Notes under the pieces: model-generated
Database searches by the model: none
The model's input: the letters and a program-made list of their open reading frames with translations, nothing else
What the model was told of the DNA's origin: nothing
Shown: positions 17,237-24,078 of the stretch, piece by piece
Position numbering within the stretch: the first letter of the stretch is position 1
Layout: every line of letters begins with the position of its first letter
Position numbers and translations under genes: made by a program
Origin: a candidate division CSSED10-310 bacterium
Lineage (GTDB): Bacteria > CSSED10-310 > JAFGDC01
DNA: 24,078 bases
Direction of reading: 5' to 3'
NCBI GenBank assembly: GCA_016932295.1
Contig: JAFGDC010000058.1
Location: 1 to 24,078 of the forward strand

Positions 17237-18790
17237 TCACTCCCAACCGAACTCCCACACTCCTATGTCGCCGGTAACGACAGCCTCTTCAAACGCCACG
17301 ATCGCGCCGTAAAATCGGATACCGTCCGCCGTACCCGTGCCCGCCGGCCAATTGAACGGTTCGATGATCTGCCGCGACGTCTCCCCCACTTCGATTTGGA
17401 TGGTGTAGTAGTCCAGTCCTTCTTCGCATGACCGCCACGAAGGCGCCATCCAATACTCTCCGTAGACATCCAATACTACCGCCACGGGCATGATGCCAAG
17501 GCTGTCTCCCGTGTGGTTGTAAATCACCATGGACAATGAACACGGATCTCCTTCGCGAAACCCGTGCGCGGGCATGGTCAAGCTGACGCCCAACAACCGC
17601 GGTGCCGCCGTGGCGGAAGGCTGTGGCGTCACTGTTTGAACCATGGTGGCAGTCGGAGTGGAAGTTATGGTGGCAGTCGGAGTGACGGTAGGAGTGGGTG
17701 TGGGTATCGGCGTGCCCGCTGTTTCCCCCACGGCGAGCCACACCTGGCCCTGATCGCAGTAACCTATCATCGGCCGGCCGGCCGAATCATAGAGCAGCGA
17801 CGGATACGGCCGCTCCGAGGTCAGCGATGCAACCTCGGTGATTCCCCACGAGCCGTTGACCTTCTGAGCATACTTCAACTGGTGGGAACTGTGATTCATA
17901 TACACGATGCCGGGGCGCCCAGAGGGGTCATACGCCACGTGTGGATAGGTGTAATGGCAGTCTCCCGGCATTGTATCCACTACCTGGGTGCCGCCATGCT
18001 GCAACGAGGAGAACACCGTATAATGTTCGGTGGGAAAATAGTGATCATCGCATCTCACGTGCACGATCCCCACGTCATCCGGACCCACATTGATGGCACA
18101 GGCGCCGTTCTGCAGCTCCCAGGTGGGCAGACTGCTGAAATGCCATTGCGCCTGCTCGTACCAGGCATGATACAACGTGATGGCGGCACCATCGGCGCCC
18201 ACGAAGGCGATGTGCGGCATACCATTATCATCGAACACGAGATCGCATGTTGGCCCGTTCCGATCATACGCGGTGTGCAGGACGCCTCTCTGCCACTGGG
18301 TGCCGTCCCACCACGCGGCATGCAGCGTATAACTCATTCCCGGCAGCCTCAGGCAGATGACCAGGGGATTGTCCTGCCCATCGAATGCAAAGGCGTAATG
18401 AGTATCGGTGTTGGTCTCGGTGAACACGTTCTCCGTTTCCCATTCTCCTCCGATCTTCCGAGAAAGAAAGACACCGGTCTGCCCTGGCATGTTGTGGACC
18501 ACTCCGGGTCTGCCCTGCGAATCCAGATCCAGATGCAGCCGCACCTTCGAGGCGGGATTCCAGGAACCGTTCGCCACTACCTCAGACTCCCAGATGCCGC
18601 CAGCCCTGCTGAGAAACAGCAGGTCCTGGTTATTCTCCCCCAGACAGGCGAACACAGGTGATTGATCCGGTCCTTCCGCCATCGTGCAGGTATCACCCGG
18701 ACAAACGGCTTCGAACTGCCATGCCGCCAGAACTGAGAGCGCTTCAGACCACGCCAGAAAAAGCAGCATCCAACATACGGGCTTCTTCAT
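17237..18790 (-). CDS. Secreted six-repeat propeller protein with Thr-Pro stalk and C-terminal domain
   Basis: This 517-residue exported protein of unknown function starts at ATG 18790, after a purine-rich GGGGAGG site. The signal peptide is residues 1-23 (hydrophobic core WMLLFLAWSEALSVLAA). Residues 24-357 contain six repeats built around D-x-x-G-x-P-x-I/V-x-Y/H (LDSQGRPGVVH, FDGQDNPLVIC, FDDNGMPHIAF, VGPDDVGIVHV, YDPSGRPGIVYM, YDSAGRPMIGYC), implying a six-bladed propeller. Residues 360-397 are a Thr-Pro-rich linker. Residues 398-517 are a separate beta-rich domain (LTMPAHGFREGDPCSLSM... then VVLDVYGEYWMAPSW) ending in FGWE. Similar stalk-plus-domain ends recur in uncultivated bacteria in my recollection, but I cannot name the family. 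It has no membrane anchor. A surface-binding or sorting role for the C-terminal domain is inference. Confidence 0.83.
   Translation of the reverse strand: MKKPVCWMLLFLAWSEALSVLAAWQFEAVCPGDTCTMAEGPDQSPVFACLGENNQDLLFLSRAGGIWESEVVANGSWNPASKVRLHLDLDSQGRPGVVHNMPGQTGVFLSRKIGGEWETENVFTETNTDTHYAFAFDGQDNPLVICLRLPGMSYTLHAAWWDGTQWQRGVLHTAYDRNGPTCDLVFDDNGMPHIAFVGADGAAITLYHAWYEQAQWHFSSLPTWELQNGACAINVGPDDVGIVHVRCDDHYFPTEHYTVFSSLQHGGTQVVDTMPGDCHYTYPHVAYDPSGRPGIVYMNHSSHQLKYAQKVNGSWGITEVASLTSERPYPSLLYDSAGRPMIGYCDQGQVWLAVGETAGTPIPTPTPTVTPTATITSTPTATMVQTVTPQPSATAAPRLLGVSLTMPAHGFREGDPCSLSMVIYNHTGDSLGIMPVAVVLDVYGEYWMAPSWRSCEEGLDYYTIQIEVGETSRQIIEPFNWPAGTGTADGIRFYGAIVAFEEAVVTGDIGVWEFGWE
17643..17684 (-). repeat. 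24-bp-period direct repeat encoding the Thr-Pro linker
   Basis: An 18-bp word, ATGGTGGCAGTCGGAGTG on the plus strand, occurs at 17643-17660 and 17667-17684. It lies within the coding sequence of the Thr-Pro stalk, and suggests growth of the linker by tandem duplication. Confidence 0.75.
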
Positions 18791-19098
18791 TCCTCCCCTC
18801 CCCCTCACCACAACACATCCGTGCTCCGTGCATTGAATTCAGTGTGTCGCCATGCTGAACCGCCGGCCTCCCATCCATGTATCCCGGCACTTACAACCAT
18901 TCCTCATACTCCGGTCACCGGGCGAACGCCAACCGTCCCACAATGTAACTCCGTTTACGCCTGACCGCGATTTCCTAATCCTGGAAGATCTGTTCCAGGT
19001 TTCAGATCCGAATCACGGATGAGACCGGAATAAACGGAAGCTCATGGGAGTGTTCCTCTGCCCCCAGGGCCGTTTGTTCGCCAACATGTACCATGATA
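18791..19098. other. 308-bp noncoding gap between aroA and the secreted propeller gene
   Basis: No ORF with coding character is visible. One perfect inverted repeat, CCTGGAA-GATCTG-TTCCAGG, lies at 18980-18999, about 100 bp past the aroA stop. It has no T-run on the minus strand, so it is at best a weak or Rho-assisted terminator. No clear promoter for the propeller gene was found here. Confidence 0.5.
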
Positions 19099-20382
19099 CT
19101 AAACCAGATGAGCCAGATCGGCAAAGAAGTTCGGGTATGACACGGCTACCACTTCAGGATCATCGATGGTGCAACCGCCTGCCGCCGCCAGCGATGCCAC
19201 CGCTCCCAGCATTGCCATGCGGTGATCCCCCCGGACAGCCAGGGTGGCGCCTCTCAATTCAACCGGACCCTGGATCCGCAGTCCGTCATCCCTGGTGATT
19301 TCAATCATGGCTCCCATGGACTCAAGCACTTCCCGGATCGCCTCCAGTCGATCTGATTCCTTGATACGCAGCTCAGCCAGGCCATCCAGGATGGTTGTCC
19401 CCCGCGCCTGAGTCGCGGCAAGGGCGGCCAATCCCACTTCATCGATAAAACCCGGGATTTCACCGGCGGCCACCGTCACTCCCCGTAACGGTCCGTACTC
19501 CACCAGCAGATCCGCCACCGGTTCCCCCCCCATCAATCGTGGCTGTTCGTACGTGATGCCGGCACCCATGCGGCGCAGCACGTCGATGAAACCGGTACGG
19601 GTCGGATTGATGCCGACCCCCGCCAATCTCAACCTGGAACCCGGAACAATCGCCGCGGCGCAGATGAAGAAGGCGGCGGAGGAGATGTCGCCGGGCACGG
19701 TGAGATGCAGCGGCATGAGACGCCTGCACGGCACCATGGTGATGAAATCACCGCGGCGCCCGATACCGGCGCCGAGAGAGGCGAGAAGGCGTTCCGTATG
19801 ATCGCGACACCTCACCGGCTCCTCCACCGTGACCGGCGAACGCGCCCCCAATCCCGCCAACAGAATCGCCGATTTCACCTGGGCACTGGCTATCTTCAGC
19901 TTGTAACAGATACCGTTCGGCACGCCGCCATGGACAGCCAGGGGTGGCAATCCCCCATTTCGGCTTTCCACGGAAATACCCATTTCCGCCAGCGGTTCTA
20001 TAATGCGCCTCATGGGTCGGCGCAGCAGGGACTCATCGCCGGTCAGCCTGGTCACAAACGGCAGCGCGGCCACCAGACCCGTTCCCAAGCGCATGGTAGT
20101 CCCGGAATTCCCACAGTCGATCACCGCCTCCGGAGCCGTCAAACCGTCCCTGCCGGGACTGATCACAATCGTCAATTCGGCCTCCCTGGCCACCGTCACT
20201 CCGAGCGCTTCCACCAATCGCCGGGAGCGGTCCACATCCTCCGATCGAAGTAGGTTGCGGATATCCGATCGTCCCTCAGCCAAGGCGGCACATAGCAACG
20301 CGCGGTGGGAGATGGACTTGTCACCGGGAGGGCGGAGTTCGCCCCGCAGGGGACCACGGGCGGAATACAACAAGGTGCTCAT
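19099..20382 (-). CDS. aroA: 3-phosphoshikimate 1-carboxyvinyltransferase (EPSP synthase)
   Basis: This 427-residue enzyme has standard AroA length. It transfers the enolpyruvyl group of PEP to shikimate-3-phosphate, the penultimate step to chorismate, in the cytoplasm. Motifs are PPGDKSISHRALL (18-30; Lys22 contacts both substrates), GNSGTTMRLGTGLVA (91-105), GDESLLRRPMRRIIEPL (115-131), ASAQVKSAILLAGL (165-178), FIDEVGLAALAA with the catalytic Asp (about 313), and ELRIKESDRLEAI. The RPMxR form and GNSGTTMR resemble the Firmicute-like class II enzymes rather than the E. coli class. Its ATG overlaps the aroKE stop by 4 bp (ATGA), indicating translational coupling with the upstream shikimate kinase/dehydrogenase. 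It is the last gene of the asd-aroKE-aroA operon. Confidence 0.96.
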   Translation of the reverse strand: MSTLLYSARGPLRGELRPPGDKSISHRALLCAALAEGRSDIRNLLRSEDVDRSRRLVEALGVTVAREAELTIVISPGRDGLTAPEAVIDCGNSGTTMRLGTGLVAALPFVTRLTGDESLLRRPMRRIIEPLAEMGISVESRNGGLPPLAVHGGVPNGICYKLKIASAQVKSAILLAGLGARSPVTVEEPVRCRDHTERLLASLGAGIGRRGDFITMVPCRRLMPLHLTVPGDISSAAFFICAAAIVPGSRLRLAGVGINPTRTGFIDVLRRMGAGITYEQPRLMGGEPVADLLVEYGPLRGVTVAAGEIPGFIDEVGLAALAATQARGTTILDGLAELRIKESDRLEAIREVLESMGAMIEITRDDGLRIQGPVELRGATLAVRGDHRMAMLGAVASLAAAGGCTIDDPEVVAVSYPNFFADLAHLV

Positions 20383-21746
20383 GAGTCGCCTTCCTGGTTC
20401 TTGAGAAACTGCCGTACCACTCTCTCCATTAACAACAACGGAGGTTTTTTTCCGGTCCAGCCATGATAGGAAAGCGCTCCCTGTCGGACCAGCATGCCGA
20501 CTCCGTCAACAGCCATGGCACCGCGCTCGACTGCAGCCCGCAATAGTTCCGTCTGCATCGGAAAATAAACCACATCAAAGACAATCTGCCCGGGGACGAT
20601 GCAATCTTCCGGCACGAGACTCCGTCCGGCCGTCTCACCCATCCCAACCACTGTCGCATTCACCAGGATATCCGGCCGCTGGTGACCAAGCTCCGAAAGG
20701 TCACCCCACTCCACGCCGAACCTGTTCCCCACCGTCTCCGCCTTTGCTCGATCCCGACCCAGGACGCACACCTTGCAACAGGCAGTTGAAAGCGCATGGA
20801 CGAGGGCGCGCGCGGCGCCTCCCGTACCAAGAACCAAAGCGCGCTTCCCCGCCAGCTCATACCCGGACCGCCGGTACGCCAGTACCGCCCGGAGATGCTC
20901 AAGAGCGCCCGGACTGTCGGTATTATCGCCGATCAACCGTCCATCGCGGTGGTAAACCGTATTCACGGCGCCGATCGCCGCGGCGACGCCGCTGAGTTCA
21001 TCCAGGTACTCGCAGATTATTGTCTTGTAAGGGAAAGTCACGTTGAAACCGGCGATACCAAGCTCCCTGACCCGCGCCACGATGGCGGCCAGATCATCGG
21101 TCTCGAAACACTGGTAGTGAAAATCCAGTTTCTGGTAATGGAACGCGGCGTTGTGCATCAACGGACTCAGAGTCGTTTCCAACTTGCTGCCGATCAAACC
21201 TACCAGACGGATCGACAATTCCCCCCGATACAGGCGCACGATTCGATCGATGATCTCCGGCGCAGTCAGGCAGGTGACATCGATGACATTGGTGGTCCGC
21301 AGGTACTGGAAAGCGCGCCGTTTCATCAGCAAACGCACCTTCTCCGCCAGTTCCCAGCGGGATTTGCCCAACAACAGCGGCCGCTCCTCCTGGTCCTTTA
21401 TCCGATCGTAAATCGCCTCGGGCGTCGCGGACAGAAACACCAGCATGCCCCGGCGCCTCAGATTCTCGACATTGCGTTCATCCAGTACGCAGCCGCCACC
21501 CGTCGAAATGACCGTACCGCGCTCTTCCGAAACGCGCGCGATGATTTCATGTTCGAGCCGCCGGAAGTGGGATTCACCCGATTCACGAAAGATCTTCGTG
21601 ATGGGGCGGCCTTCACGAGCCACGATCATCTCGTCCGTGTCCAGAAACGGCAATCCCATGGCTTCAGCCACTCCCCGACCGATACTGGATTTGCCCACCC
21701 CGGGATAGCCGATCAGGACGATATTTGTTACATCTTTGCCAGGCAT
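20379..21746 (-). CDS. aroKE: Bifunctional shikimate kinase / shikimate dehydrogenase fusion (AroK-AroE)
   Basis: This 455-residue protein joins two consecutive shikimate-pathway enzymes. Residues about 8-172 are shikimate kinase: Walker A GYPGVGKSS (13-21), FLDTDEMI (Asp36/Asp38), FRESGESHFRRLE with the shikimate-binding Arg62, the GGG of STGGGCV (83-85), and the LID Arg122 in ERPLL. Residues about 179-455 are shikimate dehydrogenase: TTLSPLMHNAAF, NVTFPYKTI (catalytic Lys241), GAVNTV (Asn262), GDNTDSPG (Asp277), the NADPH loop GTGGAARAL (307-315), GRDRAKAE and VRQGALSY (Gln422). All key residues of both halves are present and the frame is continuous. ATG 21746 is 13 nt after the asd stop, with only a weak ribosome site. 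ATG 21815, overlapping asd, is an alternative that would add 23 residues. aroA follows with a 4-bp overlap. Confidence 0.95.
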   Translation of the reverse strand: MPGKDVTNIVLIGYPGVGKSSIGRGVAEAMGLPFLDTDEMIVAREGRPITKIFRESGESHFRRLEHEIIARVSEERGTVISTGGGCVLDERNVENLRRRGMLVFLSATPEAIYDRIKDQEERPLLLGKSRWELAEKVRLLMKRRAFQYLRTTNVIDVTCLTAPEIIDRIVRLYRGELSIRLVGLIGSKLETTLSPLMHNAAFHYQKLDFHYQCFETDDLAAIVARVRELGIAGFNVTFPYKTIICEYLDELSGVAAAIGAVNTVYHRDGRLIGDNTDSPGALEHLRAVLAYRRSGYELAGKRALVLGTGGAARALVHALSTACCKVCVLGRDRAKAETVGNRFGVEWGDLSELGHQRPDILVNATVVGMGETAGRSLVPEDCIVPGQIVFDVVYFPMQTELLRAAVERGAMAVDGVGMLVRQGALSYHGWTGKKPPLLLMERVVRQFLKNQEGDS

Positions 21747-21759
21747 GGGATCACATGAC

Positions 21760-22827
21760 TCAATCAGGCGGTCGCGAGGCACCGGGGAAACCGGCGGCAA
21801 CCAATAGCTCAGCATTCAACATCGCCGCTCCAGCCGCTCCCCTGATCATGTTATGGGATAACAACACAAGTTTATAACCCAGCACGGGGCATCGCCTGAC
21901 ACGGCCGACCGTCACCCCCATCCCATCCTCGAAGATCCTGTCATAACGCGGTTGTGGACGGTCATCCTCGGCGCGCACGGAAATGAGGCGCCGCGGTGAT
22001 GACGGCAAGCGTTGTGCTTCGCCGGATCGCCCACGGTACGCCGACAGCGCTTCGCCAACCTCCTCCAGTCCTGGTTCCGAATCGAGACCGAAGGACAGTA
22101 GTTCCGTATGCCCATCCATGACCGCCACCCTGGTGCATTGAGCGCTGATGGGAAGCCGCCGGGGGATGAAACCACTTCCGTCCCAATCACCGAGTATCTT
22201 CTGCGGTTCCGTTTCGACTTTTCGTTCTTCTCCGGGGATAAAAGGGAGGATGTTGTCGGTAATATCCATCGCCGCCACACCGGGATAACCGGCACCGGAC
22301 AATGCCTGAAGCGTGCTCACCATCACCCGGCGCAAACCGAACGCCCTGTCCAGTGCATCCAGAACAAGTACGAGGCCGGCAACCGTGCAGTTTGGATTGG
22401 TGACGATACACCCACTCCTCCGGGCACGCTGCGTTTCAACCGCCCGCAGGTGATCAGGATTCACCTCCGGCACCAGCAGGGGAACATCCTCATCCATGCG
22501 GTGACTGGCGGCGTTGCTGACGACCATGCAACCGGTATCCGCCAGCCGTGCCTCGACAGGACCCGCCACCGTGGAAGGCAGGGCCGAAAAATACAGATCA
22601 ATCCCGGCAACCGCTTCACACGGACCTACACTCATTTCCGCAATGCGCGGCGGCAACTGGATTTCCCGTGACAGCCAGGTCCGCGTGTCACGATAGCGCT
22701 TCCCGACTGAATCACCAGACGCGGCCAGGTATGCTGTTTCAAACCATGGGTGATCGTTGAGTAAACGTATGAATGTCTGGCCGACGGCGCCGGTGGCCCC
22801 CAGAATCCCCACTCTGAGCCTTGCCAT
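21760..22827 (-). CDS. asd: Aspartate-semialdehyde dehydrogenase, archaeal/fungal type
   Basis: This 355-residue NADP-dependent enzyme reduces aspartyl-4-phosphate to L-aspartate-4-semialdehyde, the branch point to Lys/DAP, Met, Thr and Ile. ATG 22827 follows GGGAG by 5 nt; an in-frame ATG at 22839 has a poorer site. Key features are the Rossmann motif GILGATGAVGQTF (7-19), SNAASHRM (104-111), TNPNCTVAG with nucleophile Cys147 (143-151), the EERKVETEPQKILG substrate segment (200-213), and DGHTE with the acid-base His240. The TNPNC and EExKxExExxKILG pattern matches the archaeal/fungal ASADH branch rather than the E. coli type. It is the first gene of the operon with aroKE and aroA, behind a good promoter at 22906-22934. 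Confidence 0.94.
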   Translation of the reverse strand: MARLRVGILGATGAVGQTFIRLLNDHPWFETAYLAASGDSVGKRYRDTRTWLSREIQLPPRIAEMSVGPCEAVAGIDLYFSALPSTVAGPVEARLADTGCMVVSNAASHRMDEDVPLLVPEVNPDHLRAVETQRARRSGCIVTNPNCTVAGLVLVLDALDRAFGLRRVMVSTLQALSGAGYPGVAAMDITDNILPFIPGEERKVETEPQKILGDWDGSGFIPRRLPISAQCTRVAVMDGHTELLSFGLDSEPGLEEVGEALSAYRGRSGEAQRLPSSPRRLISVRAEDDRPQPRYDRIFEDGMGVTVGRVRRCPVLGYKLVLLSHNMIRGAAGAAMLNAELLVAAGFPGASRPPD

Positions 22828-22905
22828 GGGATCTCCCATCCTGAATCGTTACACATGCGCGGCAGCGCACTCGTGAGAGGCCGAGACCTTGTCCGAATCA
22901 ATTCA

Positions 22906-22934
22906 ATTGTCCGGAGTGACTGGTGATTTGTCAA
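22906..22934 (-). promoter_or_regulatory. Sigma70-type promoter of the asd-aroKE-aroA operon
   Basis: On the minus strand a perfect -35 TTGACA (22929-22934) is followed after exactly 17 bp by -10 GACAAT (22906-22911, 4 of 6). Transcription would begin near 22899, giving a leader of about 70 nt to the asd ATG. The 7-bp word TTGTCCG is repeated on the plus strand at 22889-22895 and 22907-22913 (18-bp spacing), overlapping the -10 and start site. It could be an operator. Confidence 0.6.
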
Positions 22935-22967
22935 CGCGGCGTGGTTGAATGACCGGACAGCACCGCC

Positions 22968-24078
22968 TTACGCCACCCTGCGCCCCCTGAAGAACAGCAG
23001 CATGGTCAGCATCCCGGCCAACAGTATGCCCCCCAACGGTGTAGTCGCTGGTATGGGAGCGGCAGTCGGAGTAAATGTCGGTGTGGGTGAATGGATGGGC
23101 GTCGCTGTTTGCGTCAAAGTGGGGGTCGAAGTCGGCGACCAGGTGGGAGTCGGACTTCGGGTCGGACGTTCGGTAATGGTCGGCGTCCTCGTCGGTGTCG
23201 GCGTCAACGTGGGAGTGAGAGTGGCGGACTCCGTCGGACTCGGGGAAGCGGTGGGTGACTCGGTGGGGGTCCCCGTGGGAGACAACGTGGGACTGTGGGT
23301 TGGTGACAATGTGGGCGTGAGGGTGCTGGTGGGAGACATGGTCGACGTCTGAGTAGGACTAAGGGTGGCGGTGAGCGTCGGGGTAAGTGTCGGGGCTTCC
23401 GTAGGAGTGAAGGTGGGAGAAAGGGTGGGGGTAAGTGTTGGAGTCAAGGTGGGAGTTGATGAAGGAGACGGCGTGGGTGAACAGGTGAGTGTCGGGGTGA
23501 TCGTGGGAGTGCACGTGGAGGTATGGGTGGGACTCAACGATGGAGTGAGGGAAGGCGTCAGCGTGGGTGACAGGGTGAACGTGGGAGTGAGAGTTGGACT
23601 ATAGGTCGGACTAAAGGTGGGGCTGGTGGTGGGTGTTCGCGTAAGCGTGAATGTGGGTGGTTGGGTAGAGGTAGGAGAAAAAGTGGGAGTGAGAGTGAAC
23701 GGGGGCGTGGGGCTCCAGGCCTGGATCCTCACGCGGTAATACACCGATGATCCGGTAGCGACGCCGTTGTCATTCACCAGGGCATAATACGTATCGGTGA
23801 AATCGAGGGTCTGCTCTATACTGGAGGCTGATCCACCACCGCCGTTATCGTCGAAGGCGAGCACATTGATTCCGTCCCTGTCCACCAGCCGCAGGAACGT
23901 ATCGCAATTATTCAGATCGTACGTTTCGAGAAGGTAGGTGTATCCGGCAATGCTTGTAAACCGCAGCCAGTCCTGATCGGATGACTCACAGAAATAATGG
24001 GTCTGACCACTGCCGTCGGTTGAGATACTGCCGGCCTGATCGAAGGTGTTGTTGGGTTCGTGAACATCCAACTCAAAG
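22968..24078 (-). CDS. C-terminal part of a surface protein: PPC-like domain, long Thr-Pro stalk, hydrophobic C-terminal anchor (5' end outside window)
   Basis: The frame is open to the window edge (reading [10 protein letters not shown]), so the true start lies beyond 24078; a TTG at 24071 is not a credible start. From that TTG, residues 4-118 resemble a bacterial pre-peptidase C-terminal (PPC) domain: [13 protein letters not shown], then [30 protein letters not shown] and VYYRVRI. Residues about 121-340 are an almost pure Thr/Pro/Ser stalk. Residues 339-367 (IPATTPLGG, then [13 protein letters not shown], then RGRRVA) form a hydrophobic helix with a basic tail, like PEP-CTERM/IPTL-type sorting or membrane anchors. 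The missing N-terminal part probably carries the functional domain, often a peptidase or adhesin in PPC proteins. It stops 128 bp before the asd operon region. Confidence 0.85.
   Translation of the reverse strand, partial: FELDVHEPNNTFDQAGSISTDGSGQTHYFCESSDQDWLRFTSIAGYTYLLETYDLNNCDTFLRLVDRDGINVLAFDDNGGGGSASSIEQTLDFTDTYYALVNDNGVATGSSVYYRVRIQAWSPTPPFTLTPTFSPTSTQPPTFTLTRTPTTSPTFSPTYSPTLTPTFTLSPTLTPSLTPSLSPTHTSTCTPTITPTLTCSPTPSPSSTPTLTPTLTPTLSPTFTPTEAPTLTPTLTATLSPTQTSTMSPTSTLTPTLSPTHSPTLSPTGTPTESPTASPSPTESATLTPTLTPTPTRTPTITERPTRSPTPTWSPTSTPTLTQTATPIHSPTPTFTPTAAPIPATTPLGGILLAGMLTMLLFFRGRRVA
23053..23711 (-). repeat. Low-complexity Thr-Pro stalk-coding region
   Basis: About 660 bp encode a degenerate x-P-T-x-x repeat dominated by Thr, Pro, Ser and Leu. 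On the plus strand it appears as interspersed GTGGGAGTG/GTCGGAGTG words. The nucleotide repeats have diverged, so the pattern is kept at protein level more than at DNA level. Confidence 0.85.

Noticed and set aside
17643..17684. CRISPR-like repeat
   Set aside because: Only two 18-bp copies with a 6-bp gap, lying in frame inside a Thr-Pro linker. There are no spacers and no cas genes.
18980..18999. Intrinsic terminator for aroA
   Set aside because: The 7-bp perfect stem has no T-run on the minus strand and lies about 100 bp after the stop codon.
22945..23604. Plus-strand ORFs of Val/Gly-rich repeats ([11 protein letters not shown] type)
   Set aside because: These are the antisense reading of the Thr-Pro stalk on the minus strand.

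Overview
The window looks like chromosomal DNA from an uncultivated, moderately GC-rich bacterium. Coding is dense, and several secreted proteins carry Asp-box or other beta-propellers and Thr-Pro stalks. A complete bacillithiol pathway (bshA, bshB1, bshC) points to a lineage with BSH-type thiols, such as FCB-group, Acidobacteria-like or related candidate phyla. I cannot place it further from sequence alone. I see no phage, plasmid, IS or CRISPR signature.

Layout. (1) 1-4064, minus strand: two adjacent secreted Asp-box (BNR-like) proteins in a tight pair, with a 19-bp hairpin-forming tandem repeat at the window edge. (2) 4348-11861, plus strand: a lipoprotein joining TPRs to a TolB-like propeller; an EF-G-like (EF-G2 type) GTPase with altered G-motifs; a CIRCE-controlled groES-groEL operon closed by a strong intrinsic terminator; and a periplasmic HtrA/Deg protease. 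(3) 11911-16070, minus strand: a four-gene operon in the order SAM methyltransferase, bshC, bshB1, bshA, with overlapping or closely spaced genes. (4) 16071-17236: a hairpin-rich noncoding stretch and a YdjM/DUF457 membrane protein. (5) 17237-18790: a secreted six-repeat propeller with a Thr-Pro stalk and a C-terminal domain. (6) 19099-22827, minus strand: asd (archaeal/fungal type), an aroK-aroE fusion and aroA, behind a good sigma70-type promoter. (7) 22968-24078, minus strand: the C-terminal part of a surface protein with a PPC-like domain, a stalk of about 220 residues rich in Thr-Pro, and a hydrophobic anchor.

How the genes fit together. The bsh cluster should make the low-molecular-weight thiol bacillithiol (GlcN-malate-Cys), and the coupled methyltransferase suggests a methylated derivative. 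The asd-aroKE-aroA operon joins the aspartate and shikimate branches. GroESL and HtrA form a protein-quality-control block. The most interesting observations are the methyltransferase-bsh operon, the Cys-rich tail on BshC, the AroK-AroE fusion beside an archaeal-type Asd, and the EF-G2 whose catalytic His position is Tyr. No wholly new system is evident.
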